Origin: Aliivibrio_A kagoshimensis
GTDB taxonomy: Bacteria > Pseudomonadota > Gammaproteobacteria > Enterobacterales > Vibrionaceae
Assembly: GCF_050337105.1 (NCBI RefSeq)
Contig: NZ_JAKJSQ010000054.1
Location: 1 to 27,532 of the forward strand
Direction: 5' to 3'
DNA: 27,532 nt
The notes beneath the pieces were generated by a model, which saw nothing but the letters and a program-made list of their open reading frames with translations, was not told the origin of the DNA and searched no databases. Below are positions 7,640-16,348 of this stretch, piece after piece (within the stretch, counting starts at the first letter, position 1; the number at the start of each line of letters is the position of its first letter). The position numbers and the translations under genes are program-made.

Positions 7640-8298
7640 GATTCATCTCTACCTGTAACGTCGCTATCCATTTCATACTGAACCGATTGATAGTCCAGCA
7701 ATGTCGCTAATTCTTGAATGAGTACCGGTTCAACCTCTGACAGCTGAGCCGGGCCACCTTGAGTACTGACCTGTGTCATCTCCATTCCTGCATAACCACA
7801 TGGATTAATTTGCAAAAACGGGGTTAAATCCATATTAATGTTTAAGGCCAGTCCATGAAAAGAGCAGCCTTTTCGAATTCGTAACCCTAACGAGCATATT
7901 TTTTTGTTATTGACATAAACACCAGGTGCATCAGGTCGAGCTGCCGATGCAATGTCAAACGTTGCTAATGTATTGATCACCGTATTTTCAATATGGGTGA
8001 CTAGATCTCTAACCCCTAATTTTTTTCGGCGAAGATTAATCATGACATAAGCGACGAGTTGACCTGGACCATGGTAAGTAACTTGGCCACCGCGATCACT
8101 TTTTACGATCGGGATACTGCTCGACTGGAGGATATGCTCCTCTTTTCCCGCTTGACCTTGAGTAAAGACGGGGTTGTGTTCGACTAACCAGATTTCATCC
8201 AGGCTGTTCTCATCACGACTGTCAGTAAAGTCATGCATTGCTTGCCAGACAGGTTGATAATCTTGACGACCTAAATGCTTTATTCTGAGTGTTGTCAC
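7636..8298 (-). CDS. lipB: Octanoyl-[ACP]:protein N-octanoyltransferase
   Basis: LipB moves octanoyl from acyl carrier protein to the lysine of lipoyl domains, making the substrate of LipA. The 220 residues compare with 213 in E. coli. Visible motifs are GGQVTYHGPGQ (70-80), the KICSLG segment with catalytic lysine K133, and NPCGYAGME with catalytic cysteine C167. It lies 15 bases after ybeD and overlaps lipA by 4 bases, forming the usual ybeD-lipB-lipA operon. Confidence 0.96.
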   Translation of the reverse strand: MTTLRIKHLGRQDYQPVWQAMHDFTDSRDENSLDEIWLVEHNPVFTQGQAGKEEHILQSSSIPIVKSDRGGQVTYHGPGQLVAYVMINLRRKKLGVRDLVTHIENTVINTLATFDIASAARPDAPGVYVNNKKICSLGLRIRKGCSFHGLALNINMDLTPFLQINPCGYAGMEMTQVSTQGGPAQLSEVEPVLIQELATLLDYQSVQYEMDSDVTGRDES

Positions 8299-8313
8299 AA
8301 TGATTACCTGTAG

Positions 8314-8583
8314 TTATAGCACCATACGTACGATGTCGATGTCACCCAACTCTTTATATAGAATCTCAACTTGTTCAATTGAGGTTGCAGTGATGGTTAC
8401 CGATACGGCGTGATAAGTGCCTTTACCACTTGGTCTAACGGTTGGACTGTAGTCGCCAGGAGCATGTCGCTGAATGACTTCTAAAACAAGTTCAGGAAGC
8501 TCTGGTTTAGCATAACCCATTACTTTGTATGAAAACTGGCATGGAAACTCTAGTAAATCTTTGAGTTTGGCTTGCTCGGTCAT
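8314..8583 (-). CDS. ybeD: YbeD family protein (DUF493)
   Basis: This 89-residue soluble protein belongs to the YbeD/DUF493 family, a small ACT-like alpha/beta fold regularly found just upstream of lipB. FPCQFSYKVMG near residue 13 and the RHAPGDYSPTVRPSGKG block near 39 are typical of the family. No enzymatic residues are evident and its role is not established; the linkage suggests a part in lipoate metabolism or its control. The ATG has GGAG about 8 bases upstream. It is probably the first gene of the lip operon, since a terminator of the upstream gene dacA lies at 8661-8684. Confidence 0.92.
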   Translation of the reverse strand: MTEQAKLKDLLEFPCQFSYKVMGYAKPELPELVLEVIQRHAPGDYSPTVRPSGKGTYHAVSVTITATSIEQVEILYKELGDIDIVRMVL

Positions 8584-8660
8584 GGTCTACTCCAAGTGTG
8601 TACAAATAATCTAAAACTTTGGTGGGAATAGTACTGGTTGAGGGGCTAGTTGACAAGATC

Positions 8661-8684
8661 AAAAAAGGCGGGGATTAGCCGCCT
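8661..8684 (-). terminator. Rho-independent terminator after dacA
   Basis: Read on the minus strand, AGGCGGC pairs with the following CCGCCT around a short loop, and six T residues follow. It ends the dacA transcript before ybeD. Confidence 0.85.
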
Positions 8685-8724
8685 AATAGTTATTCAATAG
8701 ATTACAGTGAAAGCATTAGCAATA

Positions 8725-9900
8725 CTATTTAAACCAACCTTGCACCATTAGCACAATGTAATCGATCAAACGGCTAAAAAAGCCACCCTCTTCAACATCG
8801 TTTAAAGCCAACAGTGGGTACTCTGCAATGTCGTTTCCATCGACTTGGTAGTAGAGTTTACCAACGACTTCACCTTTGCTTAGTGGTGCGGATAGCTCTT
8901 TTTCTAACACAAAGCTCGCTTTTAGTTTCTTCGCTTGACCGCGAGGAAGGGTAACAAAAGTATCTTCGGCAACCCCTAGATTTACTTCGTCAGTTTTACC
9001 CATCCAGATCTTTTCAGTTACGAAAGTTTCATCTGCTTTATGAGGTGAGACTGTTTCGAAGAAGCGGAAGCCGTAGTTTAGAAGCTTCTTACTTTCAGCT
9101 TTACGAGCGTTACCACTTTTGGTGCCCATAATGACACTGACTAAACGCATTTTTCCTTCAGTTGCTGAACTAACAAGGCTGAAACCAGCTTTGTCTGTAT
9201 GACCAGTTTTAATGCCATCCACATTCATACTCTTATCCCACAACAGACCATTTCGGTTGTACTGGGTAATGCCGTTGTAAGTGAACGATTTTTCTGAATA
9301 GACACGGTACTCTTCAGGCACATCACGTATTAGCGCTTGAGCAAGCAGAGCCATATCACGTGGTGTGGTATATAGGTTGTTGTTGTCTAGCCCATGGACA
9401 TTTGCGAAATGGGTATCTTTCATACCAATCTTCTGGGCCCAAGCGTTCATCAAATCAACGAATGCATCTTCTGAGCCAGCGACATGTTCAGCCATCGCGA
9501 CACAAGCATCATTTCCAGATTGAATGATAATACCTTTATTCAATTCACTGACTTTGACTATAGAGCCCACTTCGATGAACATTTTAGAAGAGCCAGGGAA
9601 GTTTTTCGCCCACGCATTTTTACTGATAACTACATCGTCATCTAACGAGATATTTCCGCTTTCTAACTCTTGGCCGATAACGTAACTGGTCATCATTTTG
9701 GTTAAGCTTGCAGGATGAAGGCGTTTGTCTATATTGGATTCTGCAATGACTTTACCGGAATTAAAATCCATTAATACAAACCCTTTTGCCGCAATAGAGG
9801 GTGCATTCGGTACAACGGTTGGGGCTGAGATGGCAAAGCTCGAAGAGAGCATTAAGGTTGATAATATCAGAGCTTTACACTGCTTTAAGGAAATTTTCAT
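8725..9900 (-). CDS. dacA: D-alanyl-D-alanine carboxypeptidase, penicillin-binding protein 5
   Basis: PBP5 removes the last D-alanine from pentapeptides in periplasmic peptidoglycan, limiting cross-linking and keeping rod shape. From ATG 9900 the product has 391 residues. The hydrophobic signal peptide probably ends near Ala26. The penicillin-binding motifs are SLTK (S65, K68), SGN (128-130) and KTG (231-233). A PBP5 C-terminal beta domain (about 285-370) and an amphipathic helix in the last ~20 residues (YIVLMVQGWFK) anchor it to the inner membrane. An in-frame TTG at 9921 would add seven residues; neither start has a clear ribosome binding site, and ATG gives the more usual signal peptide. 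Promoter and terminator suggest a single-gene transcript. Confidence 0.96.
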   Translation of the reverse strand: MKISLKQCKALILSTLMLSSSFAISAPTVVPNAPSIAAKGFVLMDFNSGKVIAESNIDKRLHPASLTKMMTSYVIGQELESGNISLDDDVVISKNAWAKNFPGSSKMFIEVGSIVKVSELNKGIIIQSGNDACVAMAEHVAGSEDAFVDLMNAWAQKIGMKDTHFANVHGLDNNNLYTTPRDMALLAQALIRDVPEEYRVYSEKSFTYNGITQYNRNGLLWDKSMNVDGIKTGHTDKAGFSLVSSATEGKMRLVSVIMGTKSGNARKAESKKLLNYGFRFFETVSPHKADETFVTEKIWMGKTDEVNLGVAEDTFVTLPRGQAKKLKASFVLEKELSAPLSKGEVVGKLYYQVDGNDIAEYPLLALNDVEEGGFFSRLIDYIVLMVQGWFK

Positions 9901-9942
9901 GATGGTAATAGCTACACTCAATAGGAATTGTGAATTAGCGCC

Positions 9943-9948
9943 ATCATA
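9943..9948 (-). promoter_or_regulatory. Extended -10 promoter element of dacA
   Basis: On the minus strand TGG-TATGAT forms an extended -10, with a start predicted near 9936, about 36 bases before ATG 9900. No convincing -35 is present, as expected of extended -10 promoters. It lies in the 122-base gap after rlpA. Confidence 0.45.
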
Positions 9949-10022
9949 CCAGAGTTCATGATTAGAATCACATAGCAGGATTGGCGTTCGAGTTTTAAGA
10001 GTATTTGGTATTATTTGAAAGC

Positions 10023-10844
10023 CTACTCAGATTTATTTTGTTGTTTTTCTTGACTAATAAAGGCTGTTTTGTAATTAGAAGCTCTCACTTTTTTTAACAG
10101 TTCTGTGGCTTTTTCATGTTCAACAAATGGACCTAACCGAATTCTGTAAATAGAATTCACCTGTTTAATGTCGGTAGGTGACTCAAAAGTTTGACCTAAG
10201 TTCTTGGCTAAAGTTCTTGAAGAGTCAATATTTTTTCCGGCCGCCACTTGTATGTAGTAGTAATCAGGAAACGGAGGTAACCAATCTTCAATATTGTCAG
10301 GTTTCTCAACGGTAATGACCTCTATTTTAACTCTAGCGGTTCCTGTTTTAAGTACGTCTAACTTCGAGGCCGCAGCATAGCTTAAATCGGTAATTCGACC
10401 GGCATGAAATGGACCTCTATCATTCACTCTTACGATCGCTGTTTTACCATTATCCTTATTGGTCACTCTAATGTAGCTGGGAATCGGTAAGGTTTTATGA
10501 GCAGCCGTCATTTTATACATGTCGTACACTTCACCATTAGAGGTCGTATGTCCATGAAACTTGCTGCCATACCAAGAAGTCAGGCCCTCTTGTGTAAATC
10601 CTCTTGGTGTTTTCACTATGGTGTAATCAATACCACGTAAACGATAGTCTTTATTACCATATAAGCTTTTTTGTTCATAAACAGGAATGGCATCGGCGGT
10701 GGCGAACTCTGGAATATCAGCATTCTCAGGGGCGATATCATGCTCTAAGCTATAACGACCCGCATTAGGATCATCGTTATTATTAGACGGTGTTGTACCA
10801 CATGCCGTCAGCATGAATGTGAAAATAATGAGCAGTAAACGCAT
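10023..10844 (-). CDS. rlpA: RlpA septal ring lipoprotein / endolytic transglycosylase
   Basis: RlpA is an outer-membrane lipoprotein found at division sites; in Pseudomonas it cleaves peptidoglycan strands lacking stem peptides. The 273-residue precursor has a lipoprotein signal ending LTAC (C15), a double-psi beta-barrel domain at about 87-177 with the catalytic-type VRVNDRGPF at 138-146, and a C-terminal SPOR domain at about 194-265 that binds denuded septal glycan. Its ATG overlaps the rodA stop by one base (TAATG), so it is coupled to the elongasome genes. PBP5, encoded next, supplies complementary wall trimming. Confidence 0.94.
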   Translation of the reverse strand: MRLLLIIFTFMLTACGTTPSNNNDDPNAGRYSLEHDIAPENADIPEFATADAIPVYEQKSLYGNKDYRLRGIDYTIVKTPRGFTQEGLTSWYGSKFHGHTTSNGEVYDMYKMTAAHKTLPIPSYIRVTNKDNGKTAIVRVNDRGPFHAGRITDLSYAAASKLDVLKTGTARVKIEVITVEKPDNIEDWLPPFPDYYYIQVAAGKNIDSSRTLAKNLGQTFESPTDIKQVNSIYRIRLGPFVEHEKATELLKKVRASNYKTAFISQEKQQNKSE

Positions 10845-11965
10845 TAAGAAGCCTTAGATAACATTTTTCTGTGGGTGTGAATGGACATTAATATGCCAAA
10901 TCCTGCCATGAGAGTCACCATGGAGGTGCCACCATAACTGATCAGCGGCAGTGGAACACCTACTACGGGTAAGATTCCACTTACCATTCCAATATTTACG
11001 AAAATATAGACAAAAAAGCTCAACACAATACTGCCTGCCATCATGCGGCCAAACGCCGTTTGTGCTTGGCTCGCTAAAATAAGGCCACGGCAGATAATAA
11101 ACAGATATAACGCCAGTAACATCGTGACACCAATTAAGCCCCACTCCTCGGCGATAACGGCAAAAATAAAATCGGTGTGTCTTTCTGGAATAAATTCGAG
11201 TTGAGACTGAGTACCTTGTAACCACCCTTTGCCTAACAGCCCACCTGACCCGATCGCAATTTTAGATTGAATAATGTGATAACCCGCGCCGAGAGGATCC
11301 GACTCTGGATTAAATAGAGTCTGTACACGCACCTTCTGGTAATCGCGCATTAGGAAAAACCACAAAATTGGAATAAATCCACCCACCGCAACGGCAGAAA
11401 GACTAATGATTTTCCAACTGATACCCGCTAAGAAAATGACAAAAATACCTGAAGCAGCGATTAAGATAGAGGTACCGAGATCCGGTTGTTTGGCAATCAA
11501 GATGGTCGGAATAAACACCATAATCAGCGCAGCAAACAATGTTTTGACCGTAGGAGGGAGCGGCTTTGAACCAATATAGTGGGCAACCATTAACGGAACC
11601 GCAAGCTTTAGTAGTTCTGATGGCTGAAATCGAACAAAACCCAAATTGAGCCAACGCTGTGCTCCTTTGGACGATTCACCGAAAAATAACACCCCTAAAA
11701 GCAACATAATGCCAACGAAAAATAGATAGGGCGCAGCACCTTCATAGGTTCGCGGTGGGATTTGAGCCAGTATTAGCATGACCACTAAGGCCAGCCCCAT
11801 TCTCATTACTTGGCGATCTATCATTGCCCAGTTTTGGCCACTGGCACTGTACATGATGAGTAAACCAAACCCCATTAGACAGAGAATGCCCAGCAATAGA
11901 GGGAGATCAATATGAATACGTTCAAAGAATGATTTTCCGCCGTTTGCGTTGTGATCAATTCTCAT
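10844..11965 (-). CDS. rodA: Peptidoglycan glycosyltransferase RodA
   Basis: RodA (MrdB) is the SEDS-family polymerase of the elongasome and links lipid II into glycan strands together with PBP2. The 373 residues form about ten membrane segments and end with the family signature PLPLISYGGTS (about 339-349). The short N-terminal cytoplasmic stretch and the length are typical. It overlaps mrdA by 4 bases (ATGA) and rlpA by one base, so three cell-wall genes are translationally coupled. Confidence 0.96.
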   Translation of the reverse strand: MRIDHNANGGKSFFERIHIDLPLLLGILCLMGFGLLIMYSASGQNWAMIDRQVMRMGLALVVMLILAQIPPRTYEGAAPYLFFVGIMLLLGVLFFGESSKGAQRWLNLGFVRFQPSELLKLAVPLMVAHYIGSKPLPPTVKTLFAALIMVFIPTILIAKQPDLGTSILIAASGIFVIFLAGISWKIISLSAVAVGGFIPILWFFLMRDYQKVRVQTLFNPESDPLGAGYHIIQSKIAIGSGGLLGKGWLQGTQSQLEFIPERHTDFIFAVIAEEWGLIGVTMLLALYLFIICRGLILASQAQTAFGRMMAGSIVLSFFVYIFVNIGMVSGILPVVGVPLPLISYGGTSMVTLMAGFGILMSIHTHRKMLSKAS

Positions 11966-13854
11966 TGCTTACTCTCTTTATCAGTCTCTTTATCAGTCTT
12001 TTTTTCTAACAGCATGTGGTCAAATACTTTACGAGCGATTGGTGCACCTTGACTTGAACCACCTCCGGCATTTTCAAGAACGATAGAGAAAACAGCGACA
12101 GGGTCCTCTACCGGTGCAAACGAGGTGTAGAGAGCGTGATCGCGTAGATGTTCAGAGAGATCCTCTGCATTGTACTCTTGGTCCTCTTTTAAACCGAAGA
12201 CCTGAGCTGTGCCTGATTTTCCCGCCGATTGATAAGAGCTGCCATAAAACGCTCGGCGTGCCGTCCCTTTCTTACCATGGTTAACCAGATGCATACCCTC
12301 GATGGCCAGATCCCAATATTTATCTTTAACACCATCGATGGATGGGTAAGCTTCGATCTGAGCAGGCGTCTCAATGCCTTGATCGTTAGAACTTCGTAAT
12401 AAATGAGGCGCAATCACCTTGCCGCGATTGACCAATACAGAGGTTGCTTTAGCGATTTGCATCGGTGTCGCTGTCCAGTAGCCTTGTCCAATGCCTACAG
12501 GAATGGTATCACCTTGATACCATGGTGTACGGTGGCGGATCATCTTCCACTCTCTGGTGGGCATATTGGCTTTGCTCTCTTCTCGGATATCTAGACCAGT
12601 GTAATCTCCAAAGCCAAATTTCATCATCCAAGTGGATATTCTATCGATACCTAAATCAAAGGCGACTTGATAGAAGAAGGTGTCGACAGATTCTTCTATC
12701 GACTGTTTTAAATTGACCCGACCATGTCCCCAGCGTAACCAATCTCTAAATGGTTTGGTTTTTGAGTTAGGCAACTTCCAATATCCGGGGTCATTTCTGG
12801 TGGTGTACGGCGTTACCACGCCCTCTTCAAGTGCAGCTACTGCAATAAAAGGCTTAATGGTCGATGCTGGAGGGTAGATACCGAGTGTGGCTCGATTTAC
12901 CAATGGTCGATTAGGATCCTCTAGCAGTGCGTTGTAAGCCTTACTGGATATGCCGTGTACAAATAGGTTAGGGTCGTAGCTTGGGCTTGATACCATGACC
13001 GTGACACCATTATCTTTAGGATCTAAGACAATGGCGGCTCCGCGACGATTATTCATCTGCTGCTCAACAAATAATTGCAGTTCGATATCTAAACTTAGAG
13101 TGAGATCTTTTCCTGGAATCGGCGGCACGTACTTGAGGGTACGAATGATGCGACCTCGGCTATTGACTTCAACCTCTTGGTATCCAGCCGTACCGTGCAG
13201 TTCACTTTCATAGAAGCGTTCAATGCCCAGTTTGCCAATATCGCGGGTTGCTTGGTAGTTGGCGGATTTCTCTTCACGCTCTAAACGCGCAATGTCTCTA
13301 TCATTAATTTTAGATACATAACCAAGAACATGTGTTAATGAGGAACCATATGGATAGTAACGCTTTAAGTACGCTTTGATTTCAATGCCGGGGAATTGGT
13401 GTTGATTAACAGAAAATATGGCAACTTGCTGCTCATTTATTTGCGTCAATAGCGGGACGGATTTAAATCGGCGAGTGTGTCTGCGCTCTCGATCAAAACT
13501 GGCGATATTTTGATCGGTGATCGTTAAGTATTGACGGAGTTTAGCTATTGTCTCGTCAATATTATCAATCTTTTCTGGGGTTAATTCTAAATTAAATACC
13601 GGACGGTTTTCAGCCAGTAAAATACCATTTCGGTCGTAAATTAACCCACGGTTAGGGGAGATCGGCACTACTTTAATGCGGTTGTCATTGGAGCGAGTTT
13701 TGTAATCTTGGAAGTTGTTTACCTGGATATTGTATAGATTGGTCAACAATACCGCTATTAGGACGATAATACCGATAAATGAGACGATCGCACGTCGAAC
13801 AAACAGTCTGGACTCTGCTTGAAAATCTCGAATTTGAATGCGCTTATGTCTCAT
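11962..13854 (-). CDS. mrdA: Penicillin-binding protein 2 (peptidoglycan transpeptidase)
   Basis: PBP2 is the class B transpeptidase of the elongasome that cross-links glycan made by RodA. The 630 residues include one membrane segment (about 21-40), a PBP dimerisation/pedestal domain (about 60-230) and a transpeptidase domain with STIK (S331, K334), SVD (389-391) and KSGT (546-549). The second motif, SVD, replaces the usual SAD of E. coli PBP2, a conservative change. The C-terminus is lysine- and glutamate-rich (KKTDKETDKESKQ) and encoded by a short repeated stretch. It follows rlmH by 6 bases. Confidence 0.96.
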   Translation of the reverse strand: MRHKRIQIRDFQAESRLFVRRAIVSFIGIIVLIAVLLTNLYNIQVNNFQDYKTRSNDNRIKVVPISPNRGLIYDRNGILLAENRPVFNLELTPEKIDNIDETIAKLRQYLTITDQNIASFDRERRHTRRFKSVPLLTQINEQQVAIFSVNQHQFPGIEIKAYLKRYYPYGSSLTHVLGYVSKINDRDIARLEREEKSANYQATRDIGKLGIERFYESELHGTAGYQEVEVNSRGRIIRTLKYVPPIPGKDLTLSLDIELQLFVEQQMNNRRGAAIVLDPKDNGVTVMVSSPSYDPNLFVHGISSKAYNALLEDPNRPLVNRATLGIYPPASTIKPFIAVAALEEGVVTPYTTRNDPGYWKLPNSKTKPFRDWLRWGHGRVNLKQSIEESVDTFFYQVAFDLGIDRISTWMMKFGFGDYTGLDIREESKANMPTREWKMIRHRTPWYQGDTIPVGIGQGYWTATPMQIAKATSVLVNRGKVIAPHLLRSSNDQGIETPAQIEAYPSIDGVKDKYWDLAIEGMHLVNHGKKGTARRAFYGSSYQSAGKSGTAQVFGLKEDQEYNAEDLSEHLRDHALYTSFAPVEDPVAVFSIVLENAGGGSSQGAPIARKVFDHMLLEKKTDKETDKESKQ

Positions 13855-13860
13855 CTATCT

Positions 13861-14331
13861 CTATTCTCGATGATAAGGGTGGTTAGCGGTAACACTCCAA
13901 GCTCGGTATAAGCTTTCAGCCATAACGACACGAACCATAGGGTGGGGGAGAGTCAGCGGCGACAGTGACCAGCTTTGATCTGCAATGGCTTTACAGGTGG
14001 GAGCAAGTCCTTCAGGGCCGCCGATTAAAATGGAGACATCTCTACCATCGAGCTTCCAGCTATCTAACTGTTGCGCCAGTTGGGCGGTATCCCAGCGCTT
14101 TCCTGGAATATCCAAGGTGATAATTCGATTACCCTTGGGAACTGCAGCCAACATCAACTCTCCCTCTTTGTGAAGGATCCGAGCTATATCGGCATTTTTA
14201 CCCCGTTTACCTGCGGGGATTTCAACCAGCTCTAGTGGCATATCTTTGGGGAATCGGCGGCTATACTCTTTATAGCCCTCCTCAACCCACTTCGGCATTT
14301 TATTACCGACAGCTATCAGTTGTAATTTCAC
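13861..14331 (-). CDS. rlmH: 23S rRNA pseudouridine-1915 N3-methyltransferase RlmH
   Basis: RlmH is a SPOUT-class SAM methyltransferase that modifies pseudouridine 1915 in helix 69 of 23S rRNA on assembled 70S ribosomes. The 156 residues compare with 155 in E. coli. The SAM-binding knot is marked by ILIGGPEGL (101-109) and the conserved C-terminus HPYHRE (151-156). It starts just after the rsfS stop, so the two ribosome-acting proteins are co-translated, as in most bacteria. Confidence 0.96.
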   Translation of the reverse strand: MKLQLIAVGNKMPKWVEEGYKEYSRRFPKDMPLELVEIPAGKRGKNADIARILHKEGELMLAAVPKGNRIITLDIPGKRWDTAQLAQQLDSWKLDGRDVSILIGGPEGLAPTCKAIADQSWSLSPLTLPHPMVRVVMAESLYRAWSVTANHPYHRE

Positions 14332-14334
14332 TGA

Positions 14335-14652
14335 CTAGCTCCACAATTTCTCTAGTTGATAGAGATCACGGTGCTCTTCTTGCATGACATGAACCATGAC
14401 GTCACCCATGTCGAGGACTACCCATTCACCCTCTTTTTCACCATCCATGCCGTAAGGTGCGATGCCTGTTTTCTTTGCTTCCATAGCGACATTGTTAGCA
14501 ATAGAGGCCACATGTCGTCTTGACGTCCCTGTACAGATAATTAGGAAGTCTGTTAACGGAGACTTTCCTCTAACATCGAGTGATACGATGTTTTCTGCTT
14601 TCATGTCGTCAACTTTGTCCATGATGAAGCTATGTAGGTCTTGATGTTGCAA
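14335..14652 (-). CDS. rsfS: Ribosomal silencing factor RsfS
   Basis: RsfS binds ribosomal protein uL14 and blocks subunit joining when nutrients are scarce. I place the start at TTG 14652, giving 105 residues, the E. coli length. The N-terminus QHQDLHSFIMDKVDDMK then aligns without gaps to the start of the E. coli protein. AAGGTGA lies 5 bases upstream on the minus strand. A GTG at 14661 would destroy that ribosome binding site, and the longer open frame up to 14805 only runs into the end of holA. LIICTGTS and HVMQEEHR are family blocks. nadD, usually found upstream, is absent here. Confidence 0.94.
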   Translation of the reverse strand: MQHQDLHSFIMDKVDDMKAENIVSLDVRGKSPLTDFLIICTGTSRRHVASIANNVAMEAKKTGIAPYGMDGEKEGEWVVLDMGDVMVHVMQEEHRDLYQLEKLWS

Positions 14653-14698
14653 AGTGGTCACCTTTAAGGTTGTTACAGTAAAAATTCTTAAGATCGGA

Positions 14699-14704
14699 AG
14701 TATA
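14699..14704 (-). promoter_or_regulatory. Candidate extended -10 promoter of rsfS
   Basis: On the minus strand TGA-TATACT lies in the 68-base gap between holA and rsfS. A start near 14692 would give a 40-base leader. No good -35 is visible, so this is tentative. Confidence 0.3.
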
Positions 14705-14720
14705 TCACGGCTGCAGATTA

Positions 14721-15764
14721 CTACACTAAATGTGATGCAGTCGATGTTAATGTGATTGGTTGGATACTGCACATATCGATGCAAAGTTGGCCAAGGAGAG
14801 GCCAAGTATCGTTGCCAAATTCACTTTTTGCTTTTATTTCAATTTGAGTGAGCAGTAAAACAAGCTGTTGTAATCGTTTTGACGACAACCTTTGTAGTGC
14901 TGCTTGATAAAATGTCCGCTTATTTTGCCATATTCGGTATTTATCAAACGCTTGTTGCATCGAGAGTCCAAGTGAGTGTTCCTCGTGCAATTTTAGCAAT
15001 TGAAACAACTCTTTTTGGATGGTCCGTAATAGAATGATTAACTCTATCCCCTCCGCTTCTAGCTGCCTTAATATTCTCTGTGCTCGTTTCGCTTTGCCGG
15101 CTAAGAGTGCATCGGTTAACTGGAAAGGGGTAAAGTGATTGTTTCGGTTTAATGCTTCTTCAATTCTCAGTAGAGTTAGCTTGCCATCCGGATAGAGCAA
15201 TGCCAGTTTTTCTAAACTCTGAGCCAGAGCGAGTAGGTTTCCTTCATGCCACTGAGCCAGGATTTGCACCGCTTCTGGATCGGGCATCAAGTTCAGCTTA
15301 CTGCAGCGTTGTTGAATGAAGCGAGGGAGATGTTGGTTATCTGGCGTATTGCACGGGACAAAAAGACCCTGTTTACTGCTCTGTTTAAACCATTGTGTAT
15401 TCTCTTGTGCCTTAGTAATTCTAGGGCCAATGATGATCAAAATGATGTCACTGTGCAGCAGTGGAATGAGAGCCTTTAACTGATTAGCATTGGTGGTGGA
15501 GAGCCCTGAATCAGGGACTTCCAACTCAATGATTTGACGTGATGAGAAGAGGCTCAGTGCTTGGCAACAATCAAAGATCAGGTTCCAATCAACCTGTTTG
15601 TCTAAGGTGAAAGCGTGTTTCTCTTCAAACCCTTGTTGATATGCACTCTTTCTGATTTGGTCTTGAGCCTCGAGTTTTAATAGAGGCTCATTGCCAAAAA
15701 GCAAGTAAGATTGATGCAGTTGCTGAGTTAACTTTTGTGGTAACTGCTCAGGAAAGGTGCGCAT
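14721..15764 (-). CDS. holA: DNA polymerase III delta subunit
   Basis: The delta subunit is the wrench of the clamp loader that opens the beta sliding clamp. The 347 residues compare with 343 in E. coli. The N-terminal part carries YLLFGNEPLLKLEAQD near 20-35, the family's counterpart of the clamp-loader ATPase fold without a working nucleotide site. A helical collar domain follows (about 210-335). Its ATG overlaps the lptE stop by one base. The C-terminus is normal in length, so loss of the neighbouring nadD has not cut into it. Confidence 0.95.
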   Translation of the reverse strand: MRTFPEQLPQKLTQQLHQSYLLFGNEPLLKLEAQDQIRKSAYQQGFEEKHAFTLDKQVDWNLIFDCCQALSLFSSRQIIELEVPDSGLSTTNANQLKALIPLLHSDIILIIIGPRITKAQENTQWFKQSSKQGLFVPCNTPDNQHLPRFIQQRCSKLNLMPDPEAVQILAQWHEGNLLALAQSLEKLALLYPDGKLTLLRIEEALNRNNHFTPFQLTDALLAGKAKRAQRILRQLEAEGIELIILLRTIQKELFQLLKLHEEHSLGLSMQQAFDKYRIWQNKRTFYQAALQRLSSKRLQQLVLLLTQIEIKAKSEFGNDTWPLLGQLCIDMCSIQPITLTSTASHLV

Positions 15765-16327
15765 TACTTGGCGGGAGCCTCTTCAAGAGCTGGAGATTCT
15801 CCCTCAGTCACCTCTTCATCGGTCAGGTCGGTTGCTTTTAAACGCGCCATTTGACGTAAGATCTGTCGCGATGCTTGCTCGCGCATCTCATCTTCAATCA
15901 TATCGCGCTCAACCGATTTCGCTAAGGCTGTTTTCGGATTATCTAAGTAGCTTCGAGTGACCGTGGTAGTAAACTCTCGGCTACCTTTTTGTGGAACCAC
16001 CACTCGATATCTTGCATTGTAGGTCAGCTCTTTTTCTGCTGCTCGACTGTTTTGATACAGAGAGAGCGTGCGTTCACCCACACTTTCACTGATTAAGTGA
16101 AGGTTGGGTATTACATCAGAAGGTCTGACTTCAAGCATACCGTTCATTCGTAGCTGTTTTTGTACTTCACGAGTTAATCGACTGTATTGGTCAAAACTGG
16201 TCAATGATATCTCATTGATATCATCAGGCAGCAAGTAGCTGCCACGCATATGAAATCCGCATGAAGCGGTCGTCATGACGACGACCGCGACAAGCAGGGT
16301 ACGGAGTGCTGTTTTTAAAGAAAACAT
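15764..16327 (-). CDS. lptE: LPS-assembly lipoprotein LptE
   Basis: LptE plugs the LptD barrel and helps deliver lipopolysaccharide to the outer leaflet. The start is either ATG 16327 (187 residues) or GTG 16336 (190 residues). AAGGA upstream is too close to the GTG and somewhat far from the ATG; I favour the ATG. A lipoprotein signal ends TTASC, with C23 as the lipidated residue, followed by GFHMRGSYLLP, the usual LptE start. The acidic, Ala- and Glu-rich C-terminal tail beyond about residue 165 is low-complexity. It follows leuS closely and overlaps holA by one base. Confidence 0.93.
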   Translation of the reverse strand: MFSLKTALRTLLVAVVVMTTASCGFHMRGSYLLPDDINEISLTSFDQYSRLTREVQKQLRMNGMLEVRPSDVIPNLHLISESVGERTLSLYQNSRAAEKELTYNARYRVVVPQKGSREFTTTVTRSYLDNPKTALAKSVERDMIEDEMREQASRQILRQMARLKATDLTDEEVTEGESPALEEAPAK

Positions 16328-16348
16328 GCTATTCACCGATCCTTTCTC

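Noticed and set aside
14653..14805. Upstream extension of rsfS to 14805 (156 codons)
   Set aside because: The added residues overlap the end of holA, match no RsfS family member and lie before the good ribosome binding site.
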